Shown here one piece after another: positions 9,319-19,415 of a DNA stretch of 64,000 bases. The stretch is taken from positions 3,261,962 through 3,325,961 of the forward strand of contig NZ_CP100416.1 of NCBI RefSeq assembly GCF_026017845.1, written 5' to 3'. The first letter of the stretch is position 1, and each line of letters opens with the position of its first letter. A program made the translations under genes and the position numbers. The notes beneath the pieces were generated by a model. It was not told the origin of the DNA and made no database searches. It worked only from the letters and a program-made list of their open reading frames with translations. The stretch is from Amycolatopsis mediterranei. GTDB lineage: Bacteria; Actinomycetota; Actinomycetes; Mycobacteriales; Pseudonocardiaceae.

Positions 9319-9916
9319 ATGGGGAGAGGGCCGCGTTTCTGGTTTCCGCTGGCACTGCTGGGATTCACCGAGATCGGCCTGGTCGCGGTGCAGCTGCCGG
9401 CCCGCCGCAGCCCGGCCGAGGACGAAGCCGCGAATCTCCTGCTCGAGCCGACGGTCCCGCACGGGACGACCGAGTACAGCCAAGCGCTGAGGTTTCCCCT
9501 GGAGGATTTCCACACGGGGGGGCACCGGCCCGCCGATCGGGCCCGGCTGGCTGGTCGGGCTCGGCGTGGTCCTCGCCGGCACGGCCGTCTGGTACGCGCG
9601 GGCCCGGCGGCCCGTCCGCACCGGGTGGTTCGTCCTCGGCACGATCGGGGCGCTGCTCGCCGTTCCGCTGCTCGACCTGGTCGGGTCCTGGCAGTTCCGG
9701 CTCGGCGACGGGCTGCGCGGCCCGCTGCTGGCGACGCTCGGCCTGCTCGTCCTCGCCGCGTACGAGCGCAGCCGGTTCGTCCTGCTGACGACGGTCGCGT
9801 TCGCGCTGGTCGCCGTGGTGCTTTCGGCGGACCTGGTGGGCATGCTGGTCTCGGCGCTGATCCTGCTGGCCGCCGCCTTCACCGCGTTGCTGCGGCAGCA
9901 CCCCCGGACACCCTGA
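9319..9916 (+). pseudogene. membrane protein gene interrupted by a frameshift at a G7 run
   Basis: An ATG at 9319 opens a protein with one N-terminal helix (FWFPLALLGFTEIGLV) that loses its character after residue 68. From about 9523 the +1 frame continues in perfect style (GTGPPIGPGWLVGLGVV, then further hydrophobic helices) to a TGA at 9914-9916. The join falls at seven G residues, 9516-9522; removing one G restores a single protein of about 198 residues with roughly five helices. This may be a sequencing error, a real null mutation or slippage-based phase variation. The family is not recognised. Confidence 0.7.
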
Positions 9917-10050
9917 CCGCCGGATTCGCGCAGGTCGCGCCGGTGTTCCTGACGCCGGTGGCGGCCTCGCCCGCCGCGGCGGGCGAGCCGTTCGCGCCCG
10001 CCGCCGGACGGGCCCGACACGGCCTGGCCGCCGCCGTGGACAATGGACCG

Positions 10051-10725
10051 GTGAGCACCGAGCCCAGCCACTCCGAACCCGACACCGCCGCGCCCGCCGA
10101 TGCGGTGCCCGATCCCGCCGCGGACGCGCCCGAGAACCCGGAGATCCCGGCGAAGCCGCTGCTGCCCAAGCGGCGGGTCGGCTGGGTCTTCGCGGTCGCC
10201 GTCGTGTTCTGGGCGATCGACCTGGTGACGAAGAACCTGGTCGTCGCCAACCTGGAGGGCAAGGAGCCGGTCAAGGTTCTCGGCGGCCTCATCTACCTGC
10301 AGGTGATCCGCAACCCCGGCGCCGCGTTCTCGATGGCCACCGGCATGACGTGGGTGCTCGCCCTGGTCGCACTCGCCGTGGTCATCGCGATCATCTGGCT
10401 GTCGCGGCGGCTGCGGTCGATCGGCTGGGCGATCGGCCTCGGCCTCGTGCTCGCCGGCGCCACCGGCAACCTGACCGACCGCATCTTCCGCGCGCCCGGC
10501 GGGCTGCAGGGTCACGTCGTCGACTTCATCTCGGCGTTCGCCCCGAACGGCAAGGGTTTCGCGATCTTCAACATCGCCGACTCCGCGATCTGCGTCGGCG
10601 GCGCCCTGATCGTGCTGCTGTCGCTGCTGGGCAAGGACTACGACGGCACGTCGACCAAGGACAAGAAGCTCGAGAAGACGATCGAGAAGGCACAGATCGA
10701 GAAGGCACCGGAGGAGCAGGCGTGA
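10051..10725 (+). CDS. lspA: lipoprotein signal peptidase (signal peptidase II)
   Basis: Membrane aspartic protease that cuts the signal peptide of diacylglyceryl prolipoproteins. The 224 residues begin with an acidic, proline-rich cytosolic extension of about 45 residues, then four transmembrane helices. The two catalytic Asp lie in the family motifs [13 protein letters not shown] and [12 protein letters not shown]. The C-terminus is a lysine-rich tail. The start is taken as GTG 10051; GTG 10036 is in frame and possible, and neither has a clear ribosome-binding site. The stop overlaps the start of rluD, so the pair is translationally coupled. Confidence 0.93.
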   Translation: MSTEPSHSEPDTAAPADAVPDPAADAPENPEIPAKPLLPKRRVGWVFAVAVVFWAIDLVTKNLVVANLEGKEPVKVLGGLIYLQVIRNPGAAFSMATGMTWVLALVALAVVIAIIWLSRRLRSIGWAIGLGLVLAGATGNLTDRIFRAPGGLQGHVVDFISAFAPNGKGFAIFNIADSAICVGGALIVLLSLLGKDYDGTSTKDKKLEKTIEKAQIEKAPEEQA

Positions 10726-11651
10726 GCTCGCGGATGCTCCCGGTGCCCGACGGGCTCGACGGGATGCGCGTCGACGCCGGCCTCGCCAAGCTGCTCGGGC
10801 TGTCCCGCACGGTCGTCGCCGAGCTCGCCGAATCCGGGGACGTGCTGCTCGACGGCCGTCCCGCGGGCAAGTCCGACCGCCTCTCCGGCGGCGGCCTGCT
10901 GGAGATCACCCTGCCGGAGCCGGCGAACCCGGTCGAGGTCGTCGCCCAGCCGGTCGACGGCATGCAGATCCTGCACGACGACGACGACATCGTGGTGATC
11001 TCGAAGCCGGTCGGCGTCGCGGTGCACCCGAGCCCGGGCTGGACCGGCCCGACCGTCGTCGGCGGCCTCGCCGCGGCCGGCCTGCGCATCGCGACCTCGG
11101 GTGCGGCCGAGCGCCAGGGCGTGGTCCACCGGCTCGACGCGGGCACCACCGGCGTGATGGTGGTGGCCAAGAGCGAGCACGCGTACACCGTGCTGAAGCG
11201 CGCGTTCAAGGAGCGCACGGTCGACAAGGGCTACCACGCGATCGTCCAGGGCCACCCGGACCCGATGCGCGGCACGATCGACGCCCCCATCGACCGCCAC
11301 CCGCGCCACGACTACAAGTTCGCGGTGGTCCAGGGCGGCCGCCCGAGCGTGACGCACTACGAAGTCGTCGAGGCGTTCCGGGCGGCGTCGCTCACGCACA
11401 TCAAGCTCGAAACCGGGCGGACGCACCAGATCCGCGTCCACTTCTCGGCGCTGCGGCACCCCTGCGTCGGCGACCTGACCTACGGCGCCGACCCGGTGCT
11501 GGCCCGCCACCTCGGGCTCAGCCGGCAGTGGCTGCACGCGAAGACCCTGGCGTTCGCGCACCCGGCGGACGGCCGCTGGGTCGAGTTCGAGTCGGAGTAC
11601 CCGGACGACCTGGCGAAGGCCCTGGAGATCCTGCGCGACGAAAGCTACTAG
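10722..11651 (+). CDS. rluD: RluA/RluD-family 23S rRNA pseudouridine synthase
   Basis: Isomerises specific uridines in rRNA. The 309-residue protein has an N-terminal S4-like RNA-binding domain (about residues 8-75) and a catalytic domain with the signature HRLDAGTTG, in which Asp139 is the nucleophile. Later conserved elements ([17 protein letters not shown]) are present. GTG 10722 overlaps the lspA stop as GTGA. The lspA-rluD order is common in actinobacteria and suggests co-transcription. Confidence 0.93.
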   Translation: MSSRMLPVPDGLDGMRVDAGLAKLLGLSRTVVAELAESGDVLLDGRPAGKSDRLSGGGLLEITLPEPANPVEVVAQPVDGMQILHDDDDIVVISKPVGVAVHPSPGWTGPTVVGGLAAAGLRIATSGAAERQGVVHRLDAGTTGVMVVAKSEHAYTVLKRAFKERTVDKGYHAIVQGHPDPMRGTIDAPIDRHPRHDYKFAVVQGGRPSVTHYEVVEAFRAASLTHIKLETGRTHQIRVHFSALRHPCVGDLTYGADPVLARHLGLSRQWLHAKTLAFAHPADGRWVEFESEYPDDLAKALEILRDESY

Positions 11652-12649
11652 TCCTCGATCGACCAGGTGATCGTGCGCTCGTCCGGCTCCGGCCGCGGGC
11701 TCCAGCGGACCGAGACCACGCGGGTGGCGTCCGGGAGGACGTAGACCGTGTGGCCGCCCAGCGTTTCGCCCGGGTTGACGCCGATCTTGTGCGGGGGCCG
11801 GGACGTCAGCGACACCGGGGCCTTGCCGATCGCCTGGCCGTCGGCGGCGAGCAGCTCGAGGTAGTTGTCCGGCAGCGACGCGAACGGGATCGAGCCGCGG
11901 TTGGTGATCTCGGTGTGCACCACCACCGCGCGTTCACCGGCTTCCAGGCGGTACCCGGCCGCGCTGAACAGGTAGTCGGCCGGGTCCTGGACTTCCAGCA
12001 GCTGCACCGACAGCTGCTCGCCCTCCAGGCCCTGCGTCTCCCTGACCTCGCCGAGCCTGGCCCGCTTGCCGGCGGCGGGGCCGCTCGGCCGGGCGGGTTC
12101 GTCGCCGCGGGCCCACGACGCCGTCTGCGGCACGCCCCACGTGCTCACGGCCGGGTCGAGCGGCACCGGAGGCGGCGTGAACGGCCGGGGCGGGTGCGGC
12201 GGCTGCTGCGGTGGCGGGCCGGGGTAGCGCCCGGACGGCGTCCCCTGGACGTGGTGCGGCCCGGACGGCGTGCCGTGGACGTTGTAGGGCCCCGAGGGCG
12301 CGCCTTGCACGGTGTACGGCCCGGAGGGGGCGCCCTGGACGGTGTACGGCCCCGAAGGCGTCCCCTGGACCGGCGGGGCGGGCTGCTGCGGCACGGGTTG
12401 TGAAGGCGGCGGGAACTGAGGCCGGTTCGCCCACGACGGCGGGGCGCCGGCGATGGCCGCGCGCAGGCCGTTCGGGTCGCTTTCGACGCCGACGAGCAGG
12501 GGGAGCCCGCTGCCGGAGAGGGCGACCAGCCGGTAGGCGACCTCGCGGGGATCCATGCCGACCTTGGCCGCCAGCTCGTGCACCGCCGCCTTGCCGAGGT
12601 CGGCGAGCGCGGCGAGCAGGCGGGTATCCACGGGATCGGTCACGGCCAC
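11648..12649 (-). CDS. HTH-domain protein with PSGPY tandem repeats and a C-terminal beta domain
   Basis: A 333-residue protein of unknown function. Residues 5-50 resemble a winged helix ([20 protein letters not shown], then a recognition-like DPREVAYRL helix). A low-complexity linker follows with five 10-residue repeats of the type [10 protein letters not shown], coded by 30-bp units at about 12231-12372, ending in a proline-rich stretch. The last 130 residues ([20 protein letters not shown] onward) look like an Ig-type beta domain. The GTG at 12649 is chosen because the HTH begins there; longer starts add a low-quality basic extension. Its end overlaps the rluD stop by 4 bp, so the two genes converge. 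Confidence 0.75.
   Translation of the reverse strand: MAVTDPVDTRLLAALADLGKAAVHELAAKVGMDPREVAYRLVALSGSGLPLLVGVESDPNGLRAAIAGAPPSWANRPQFPPPSQPVPQQPAPPVQGTPSGPYTVQGAPSGPYTVQGAPSGPYNVHGTPSGPHHVQGTPSGRYPGPPPQQPPHPPRPFTPPPVPLDPAVSTWGVPQTASWARGDEPARPSGPAAGKRARLGEVRETQGLEGEQLSVQLLEVQDPADYLFSAAGYRLEAGERAVVVHTEITNRGSIPFASLPDNYLELLAADGQAIGKAPVSLTSRPPHKIGVNPGETLGGHTVYVLPDATRVVSVRWSPRPEPDERTITWSIED
12231..12372 (-). repeat. five 30-bp tandem repeats inside the HTH-repeat gene
   Basis: Units start at 12231, 12261, 12291, 12321 and 12351 and keep the reading frame, coding for V-x-G-[TA]-PSG-P-Y-x. Divergence between units is modest, so copy number may vary between strains. Confidence 0.85.
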
Positions 12650-12783
12650 ACCGGAAACGCTACCGCCTGGCCGCTCCGCGCTGCCCGAGGCGGTCCGCCC
12701 CCGGCGAACGGCTCGGGCGTTTCTGTCGGTGATCTCCGTTAGGGTCGGCCGTGAGCACATCAGCCGAAGCTGGGGGTCCTGCC

Positions 12784-15700
12784 ATGACCGCGGTCACCGA
12801 ACTCGCCGACGAGTTCGTCGAAGCGCTGTTCGCCGCCGATCCGCTGACGCCGGCGCTGCTGGGCCTGCGGCCGGCGGAGCCCGGCCTGGCGGATCTGTCC
12901 GCCGAGGCCGAGCGGGCGTTCCGGGCCCGGCTCACGCAGTTCCTCGGCCGGGCCCGCGCGCTGGAGACCGAGGGCCTCCCGGCCGAGGACCGCGTCACGC
13001 GCGAAGTGCTGATCACCACGGCCGAAAACCGCATCGCGGCGATCGACAGCCGGATGACCGAGTTCACCGTCACCGACCTCTCCGTCGGGATCGCGGCCGG
13101 CCTGCTCATGGCGTTGCCGATGACGACGGTGACGGCGGGCGAAGCCGCGGAGGCCCAGCTCGGCCGGCTGGCCGCCATCCCGGAGTACCTGCGCCAGGCC
13201 GCGCGGCGGCATGCCGACGGCATCGCCGGCGGCCTGCTCCCGGTGGCCCACCTGGTCGACGCCGCGATCGCCCACCTCGACCGCTACCTCGCCGACTCCG
13301 ACGCCGACCCGCTGCGCCGCCAGCCCGCGCCGGACGAGGAGTTCGAGCGGCGCCGGGAGGAGCTGCTCGCCGACGTCGTCCGGCCGGCCTTCGCCGAGTA
13401 CCGCGAGTTCCTGAGCACCGAGGTCAAGCCGCACGGGCGGCCCGCGGACCGGACCGGCCTGTCGTGGCTGCCGGGCGGCGACGAGACCTACACCCGCTTG
13501 GCCCGGATGCACACGACCACCGAGCTCACCCCGGACGAGCTGCACCGGATCGGCCTCGACACCATCGAGGCGCTCGCCGTCGAGTACCGCGAGCTGGGGC
13601 TGAAGGTCTACGGCACCGACGACCTCGCCGAGATCTTCACGCGCCTGCGCACCGACCCGGCGCTGCGCTGGCGCAGTGCGGACGAGCTGCTGGAGACCGC
13701 CCGCACGGCCGTCGCCCGCGCGGCCGCGGAAGCCCCGAAGTGGTTCGGCCGGATCCCGGAGCAGCAGTGCACGGTCGAAGCCGTGCCGTCGGAGGTCGCG
13801 CCCGGCGCGCCCGCGGCGTACTACCTGCGCCCGGCCGCCGACGGCTCGCGGCCGGGGATCTACTTCGCGAACACCCACGACGCCACCGAGCGGTTCCGGC
13901 ACATGGCCGAAACGACCGCGTTCCACGAAGCCGTGCCGGGCCACCACTTCCAGATCAGCATCGCGCAGGGGCTCAGCGAGCTGCCGCTGCTGCGCCGCAT
14001 CGGCATGTTCAACGCCTACATCGAAGGCTGGGGCCTCTACAGCGAGCGCCTCGCCGACGAAATGGGCCTCTACTCCGACGACATCGCCCGCCTCGGCATG
14101 CTGGCCGGCGACTCGCTGCGGGCGGGCCGGCTGGTCGTCGACACCGGGCTGCACGCGCTGGGGTGGAGCCGGCAGCAGGCGATCGACTACCTGCTGGAGC
14201 ACACCCCGGAGTCGCGCCCCGAGGTCGAGTCCGAGGTCGACCGCTACATCGCCTGGCCGGGCCAGGCGCTCGGGTACCTGGTGGGGCGGCGGGAGATCCA
14301 GCGCGCCCGGACCCACGCCGCGCAGCGGCTCGGCTCGCGGTTCGACGTCCGCGCGTTCCACGACCTCGTGCTGGCCGGCGGCCCGCTGCCGCTCTCGGTG
14401 CTCGCCACCGTCGTCGACGAGTGGGTGGCCGGGCACGGCGACACCGTCGACGGCCTGGCGAGCGAGCTCGTCGAGCTGTCGTTCGAGCAGGAGCCGTTGC
14501 ACCCGTCGGTCCTCGGCCTGCCCGGCGACCACGACCGGCTCGCCGACCAGACCAGGCAGGCGCAGGAGCGCTTCCGGGCCGCGTACACGGCCATCGCCGC
14601 CCGGGCGCGGGCGCTGGCGACCGACGGCCTGACGCCGGAAGAAGCCGTCACGCGCGAGGTCGTGATCGCCGCCGCCGAGGTCGAGGCCGACCGGCTCGGC
14701 GCGCGGACCGCCGACCTCGCGGTCAGCGACGGACTCACCTCGCCCGCCCTCGCGCTGCTGATGTACCTGCCGTTCTACCGGCTGGACGACGAAAAGAAGG
14801 CGCGCGGCTACCTGGCCCGGCTCGCCGCGATCGAGCCGTTCCTCGCCGACCTGGCCGAGCGGCAGCGCGCGAGCCTGGCCGAAGGGCTGGTGCCGCCGGC
14901 GTACCTGGCCCGCGTGGGCATCGAGTACCTCGACCGCTACCTCGGCGCGCCGGAGGGCGACCCGCTGAAGGTCGACACGACGGCGGCCGTCCAAGGCTTC
15001 GACGCCGAGCGGGACCGGCTGCTCGCCGAGGTGGTCCACCCGGCGTACGCGCGGTACCGGGACTTCCTGCGCACGGAGGTCGAGCCTGCGGGGCGGCCCG
15101 ACACCGCGCCGGGCATCTCCCACGTGCCGGGCGGGGCCGAGCGCTACGCCGCGCTGATCCGCGCGGAGACGACCACCGAGCGCACGGCGCAGGACCTGCA
15201 CGAAACCGGGCTGGCGCTGATCGAGAAGCTCGCGGAGGAGTACCGCGAGCTGGGCGCGAAGGTCTTCGGCACCACCGAGCTCGCCGAAATCTTCGAGCGC
15301 CTGCGCACCGAGCCGGCGTTGCGCTGGCGAGACGGCGAAGAGCTGCTGTCCGCGGCCCGCGACGCCATCGCCCGCGCCGAAGCCGTGGCGCCGCAGTGGT
15401 TTTCGCGCATCCCGGCGGAGAAGTGCGAGGTCGCGCCGGTGCCCGAGGCCGACGCCGCGAGCGGCACGATCGCGTACTACCTCCAGCCGTCGCTCGACGG
15501 TTCGCGGCCGGGCACGTACTACGCGAACACCCACGAAGCGGAGAAGCGGCCGCGGTTCACCAGCGAGGCGATCGCGTTCCACGAAGCCGTGCCGGGCCAC
15601 CACTTCCAGCTCAGCCTGGCCCAGGAGCTGCGGGACCTGCCGCTGCTGCGGCGGATCGGCATGTTCAACGCCTACGCCGAGGGCTGGGGCCTCTACGCCG

Positions 15701-18700
15701 AGCGGCTCGCCGACGAAATGGGCCTGTACTCCGACGACGTCTCGCGGCTCGGCATGCTCACGCAGGACTCGATGCGGGCGGGCCGGCTGGTCGTCGACAC
15801 CGGGCTGCACGCGCTGGGCTGGAGCCGGCAGCAGGCGATCGACTTCCTGATCGACCACACGCCGATGGCGCCGCTGGAGATCGAAGCGGAGATCGACCGC
15901 TACATCGCCTGGCCCGCGCAGGCGCTCGGCTACATGGTGGGGCGGCTGGAGATCCAGCGGCTGCGCGCCGAAGCCGAGCGGGCGCTGGGCGAGCGCTTCG
16001 ACATCCGCGGGTTCCACGAAGTCGTGCTCGGCCACGGCATGCTGCCGCTGTCGGCGCTGGCCAAGGTGGTCGCGGACTGGGTGGCCGGCCGGCTCGACAC
16101 CCCCGGCCTGCTCGCCGACGAGCTGGTCGCGCTGGACTTTGAACGGCAGCCGCTGTACCCGTCGGTGTTCGGCCTGCCCGGCGACCACGGCAAGCTGCCC
16201 GATCCGGGTGCCGAAGCCCAGGCCCGGCTCCGAGCGGGGTACGCGGCGATCGCCGCGCGCGCCGAAGCCCTCGACACAACCAACTTACCCGCCGACGAGC
16301 GCGTCACCTGGGAAGTCGTGCTCTCCCAGGCGAAAGCGGCCATCGACGAGCTGGATTCCGGCCGTGCCGACATCTCGGTCAGCGACGGGCTCGGCGCGCC
16401 CGCGCTGCAGCTGCTGCTCTACCTGCCGCAGACGGTCCTGGACGACGAGCCGAAGGTCCGCGGCTACCTGAGCCGGCTCGCGGGCCTGGGCGGCTACCTC
16501 GACGCGCTGATCGACCGGCAGCGCGCGGCGGTGGGCGAAGGGCTGGTGCCGCCGGGCTTCCTGGTGCGCATCGGCATCGAGTACGTCGACCGCTACCTCG
16601 CCGCGCCGGAGAGCGACCCGCTGCGGGTGACGCCGCCGTATGCCCTCGACGGCTTCGAGGCCGAACGCGATCGCCTGCTCGCCGAGGTGGTCCGGCCCGC
16701 GTACGCGCGTTACCGCGCGTTTTTGGCCGACGAAGTCGCGCCGGTGGCCCGGCCCGAGACATCACCCGGCATCGGTGCCCTGCCCGGCGGGCCGGAGCGG
16801 TACGCCGCGCTGATCCGCGTCGAAACGACCACCGAGCGCACGGCGCAGGACCTGCACGAAACCGGGCTGGCATTGATCGAGAAGCTCGGCGAGGAGTACC
16901 GCGAGCTGGGCGGGAAGCTGTTCGGCACCACCGACCTCGGCGAGATCTTCGACCGGATCCGGACCGACCCGGCGTTGCGCTGGCGGGACGGCGAGGAGCT
17001 GCTGGCCGGGGCCCGGGCCGCCATCACCCGCGCGGAAGCCGTGGCCGCGCAGTGGTTCTCCCGGGTGCCGGAGCAGAAGTGCCGGGTCAAGCCGGTTCCG
17101 GCGGCCGACGCGGCGAGCGGCACGATCGCGTACTACCTGCGGCCGTCGCTCGACGGTTCCCGCCCGGGCACCTACTACGCGAACACGCACGAAGCGGAGA
17201 AGCGCCCGCGGTTCACCAGCGAGGCGATCGCGTTCCACGAAGCCGTGCCGGGCCACCACTTCCAGCAGTGCCTCGCCCAGGGCCTCACCGGCCTGCCGCT
17301 GCTGCGGCGGATCGTGCACGTCAACGCCTACGGCGAGGGCTGGGGGCTCTACGCCGAGCGGCTGGCGGACGAGATGGGCCTGTATTCCGACGACGTGTCG
17401 CGGCTGGGCATGCTGACCCAGGACTCGATGCGGGCGGGCCGGCTGGTCGTCGACACGGGCCTGCACGCGCTCGGGTGGAGCCGGCAGCAGGCCGTCGGCT
17501 ACCTCGCCGAGCACACGCCGATGGCGCGGCTGGAGATCGAGGCGGAGATCGACCGGTACGCCGCCGATCCCGGCCAGGCACTGGGCTACATGGTGGGGCG
17601 GTTGGAGATCCAGCGGCTGCGCGCCGAAGCCGAGCAGGCGCTGGGCGAGGCGTTCGACATCCGGGAGTTCCACGACGTCGTGCTGGGCAGCGGAACCCTG
17701 CCGCTGCCGGTGCTGGCCGGCGTGGTCGCCGAGTGGGTGGCGCAGCGCCGCGACACGCCGGACAAGCTCGCCGACGAGTGCCTGGCGCTGATGTTCGAGG
17801 CGCAGCCGCTGTTCCCGTCGCTGTACGGCCTGCCGGGCACCCACGACAAGCTCGCCGACCAGACGGCCGGAGCCGCCGCCCGGTTCCGCGCCGGGCTCAC
17901 CGGCGTCATCGCGCGGGCCGAGGCGCTCGACCCGGCCGGGCTGACCTCGGCCGAACGCGTCACCCGGGACGTCGTGATCTGGCAGGCCCGCACCTATGTC
18001 GACCTGCTCGACTCCGGCCGGGCCGACATCGCGGTGAGCGACGGGCTGGACGCACCGGCCCTCAGACTGCTCATGGAGCTGCCGCAGACGATCCTCGACG
18101 ACGACGTCAAGGCGCGCGGCTACCTGAGCCGGCTCGCCGCCGTGGGCACCTACCTGGACCAGGTGATCGAGCGGCAACGGGCGGCGCTCGCCGAGGGCCT
18201 GACACCGCCGGGGTTCCTGGCGCGCAACGGCGTCGGCTACGTCGAGCGGTACCTCGCCGCCCCGGAGAACGACCCGCTGAAGGTGCCGGTCCACGGCCTG
18301 GAAGCCGAGCGCGACCGGTTGCTGGCCGAAGTCGTGTGGCCGGCCTACCGGCGGTACCGGGACTTCCTGGCCGACGAGGTCGTCCCGGTGGCCCGGCCCG
18401 AGACGTCGCCGGGGATCGGCGACCTGCCGGGCGGGCCGGAGCGCTACGCGGCGCTGATCCGGGCCGAGACGACGACCGAGCGCACGCCGCAGGAGCTGCA
18501 CGACACCGGCCGGGCGATCATCGAGCGGCTGGCGGGGGAGTACCGCGAGCTGGGCGCCGAGCTGTTCGGCACGACCGAGCTCGCGGAAATCTTCGAGCGG
18601 ATCCGCACGGACCCGGCGCTGCGCTGGCGCGACGGCGACGAACTGCTGGAGTCGGCCCGCGCGACGATCAGGCGGGCCGAAGCCGCGGCGCCCCAGTGGT

Positions 18701-19413
18701 TCTCGCGGCTGCCGGAGCAGCGGTGCCAGGTCGCGCCGGTGCCCGACGCGGAGGCCGAGGGCGGCTCGATCGCCTACTACATCGAGCCGTCGCTCGACGG
18801 TTCGCGGCCGGGCACGTACTACGCCAACACCCGCGATGCGGAGCAGCGGCAGCGGACGCTGAGCGAGTCGGTCGCCTTCCACGAAGCCGTGCCGGGCCAC
18901 CACTTCCAGCTGACGCTCGCCCAGCAGCTCACCGGCGTGCCGGTGCTGCGCCGCATCTGCCTGTTCAACGCGTACGCGGAGGGCTGGGGGCTGTACGCCG
19001 AGCGGCTCGCGGACGAGATGGGGCTGTACTCGGACAACACGGCGCGGCTCGGCCTGCTGACGCAGGATTCGATGCGCGCGGCGCGGCTGGTGGTGGACAC
19101 GGGCCTGCACGCACTGGGCTGGAGCCGGCAGCAGGCGGTCGACTACCTGGTCGGCAACACGCCGATGGCCCGGATCGAGATCGAGGCGGAGATCGACCGG
19201 TACGCGGGCCTGCCCGGGCAGGCGCTCAGCTACATGGTGGGCCGCCTGGAGATCGAGCGGCTGCGCGCCGAGGCCGAGCAGGCGCTGGGCGAGGCGTTCG
19301 ACATCCGCGAATTCCACGACACGGTGCTGGGCAGCGGAACCCTGCCGCTGCCGGTGCTGGCGGACGTGGTGGCCGAATGGGTGGCGGCGCGGGCCGCCGG
19401 GGACGAGGAGTGA
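12784..19413 (+). CDS. giant protein of four tandem DUF885 metallopeptidase-like modules
   Basis: A 2209-residue protein built from four homologous modules of about 550 residues, beginning near residues 1, 558, 1111 and 1662. Each has HEAVPGHH (His at 381, 933, 1485 and 2033) and the downstream EGWGLY(A/S)ERLADEMGLY block that supplies the third ligand-type Glu, so all four predicted metal sites look intact. DUF885 proteins are normally a single module of about 550-600 residues; the function is poorly known but peptidase-like. No signal peptide or membrane helix is seen, so it is probably cytosolic. The ATG at 12784 has GGGGG upstream; an alternative GTG at 12751 lies 5 nt after TAGGGT and could be leaderless. 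A rare TTA leucine codon is at 16285-16287. The stop is adjacent to the next gene. Confidence 0.9.
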   Translation: MTAVTELADEFVEALFAADPLTPALLGLRPAEPGLADLSAEAERAFRARLTQFLGRARALETEGLPAEDRVTREVLITTAENRIAAIDSRMTEFTVTDLSVGIAAGLLMALPMTTVTAGEAAEAQLGRLAAIPEYLRQAARRHADGIAGGLLPVAHLVDAAIAHLDRYLADSDADPLRRQPAPDEEFERRREELLADVVRPAFAEYREFLSTEVKPHGRPADRTGLSWLPGGDETYTRLARMHTTTELTPDELHRIGLDTIEALAVEYRELGLKVYGTDDLAEIFTRLRTDPALRWRSADELLETARTAVARAAAEAPKWFGRIPEQQCTVEAVPSEVAPGAPAAYYLRPAADGSRPGIYFANTHDATERFRHMAETTAFHEAVPGHHFQISIAQGLSELPLLRRIGMFNAYIEGWGLYSERLADEMGLYSDDIARLGMLAGDSLRAGRLVVDTGLHALGWSRQQAIDYLLEHTPESRPEVESEVDRYIAWPGQALGYLVGRREIQRARTHAAQRLGSRFDVRAFHDLVLAGGPLPLSVLATVVDEWVAGHGDTVDGLASELVELSFEQEPLHPSVLGLPGDHDRLADQTRQAQERFRAAYTAIAARARALATDGLTPEEAVTREVVIAAAEVEADRLGARTADLAVSDGLTSPALALLMYLPFYRLDDEKKARGYLARLAAIEPFLADLAERQRASLAEGLVPPAYLARVGIEYLDRYLGAPEGDPLKVDTTAAVQGFDAERDRLLAEVVHPAYARYRDFLRTEVEPAGRPDTAPGISHVPGGAERYAALIRAETTTERTAQDLHETGLALIEKLAEEYRELGAKVFGTTELAEIFERLRTEPALRWRDGEELLSAARDAIARAEAVAPQWFSRIPAEKCEVAPVPEADAASGTIAYYLQPSLDGSRPGTYYANTHEAEKRPRFTSEAIAFHEAVPGHHFQLSLAQELRDLPLLRRIGMFNAYAEGWGLYAERLADEMGLYSDDVSRLGMLTQDSMRAGRLVVDTGLHALGWSRQQAIDFLIDHTPMAPLEIEAEIDRYIAWPAQALGYMVGRLEIQRLRAEAERALGERFDIRGFHEVVLGHGMLPLSALAKVVADWVAGRLDTPGLLADELVALDFERQPLYPSVFGLPGDHGKLPDPGAEAQARLRAGYAAIAARAEALDTTNLPADERVTWEVVLSQAKAAIDELDSGRADISVSDGLGAPALQLLLYLPQTVLDDEPKVRGYLSRLAGLGGYLDALIDRQRAAVGEGLVPPGFLVRIGIEYVDRYLAAPESDPLRVTPPYALDGFEAERDRLLAEVVRPAYARYRAFLADEVAPVARPETSPGIGALPGGPERYAALIRVETTTERTAQDLHETGLALIEKLGEEYRELGGKLFGTTDLGEIFDRIRTDPALRWRDGEELLAGARAAITRAEAVAAQWFSRVPEQKCRVKPVPAADAASGTIAYYLRPSLDGSRPGTYYANTHEAEKRPRFTSEAIAFHEAVPGHHFQQCLAQGLTGLPLLRRIVHVNAYGEGWGLYAERLADEMGLYSDDVSRLGMLTQDSMRAGRLVVDTGLHALGWSRQQAVGYLAEHTPMARLEIEAEIDRYAADPGQALGYMVGRLEIQRLRAEAEQALGEAFDIREFHDVVLGSGTLPLPVLAGVVAEWVAQRRDTPDKLADECLALMFEAQPLFPSLYGLPGTHDKLADQTAGAAARFRAGLTGVIARAEALDPAGLTSAERVTRDVVIWQARTYVDLLDSGRADIAVSDGLDAPALRLLMELPQTILDDDVKARGYLSRLAAVGTYLDQVIERQRAALAEGLTPPGFLARNGVGYVERYLAAPENDPLKVPVHGLEAERDRLLAEVVWPAYRRYRDFLADEVVPVARPETSPGIGDLPGGPERYAALIRAETTTERTPQELHDTGRAIIERLAGEYRELGAELFGTTELAEIFERIRTDPALRWRDGDELLESARATIRRAEAAAPQWFSRLPEQRCQVAPVPDAEAEGGSIAYYIEPSLDGSRPGTYYANTRDAEQRQRTLSESVAFHEAVPGHHFQLTLAQQLTGVPVLRRICLFNAYAEGWGLYAERLADEMGLYSDNTARLGLLTQDSMRAARLVVDTGLHALGWSRQQAVDYLVGNTPMARIEIEAEIDRYAGLPGQALSYMVGRLEIERLRAEAEQALGEAFDIREFHDTVLGSGTLPLPVLADVVAEWVAARAAGDEE

Positions 19414-19415
19414 CC

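Noticed and set aside
13600..19300. Very long open frames on the opposite strand and in other frames across the DUF885 gene
   Set aside because: They mirror the four modules and have no recognisable domains; the + strand frame with four intact motifs is the real gene.
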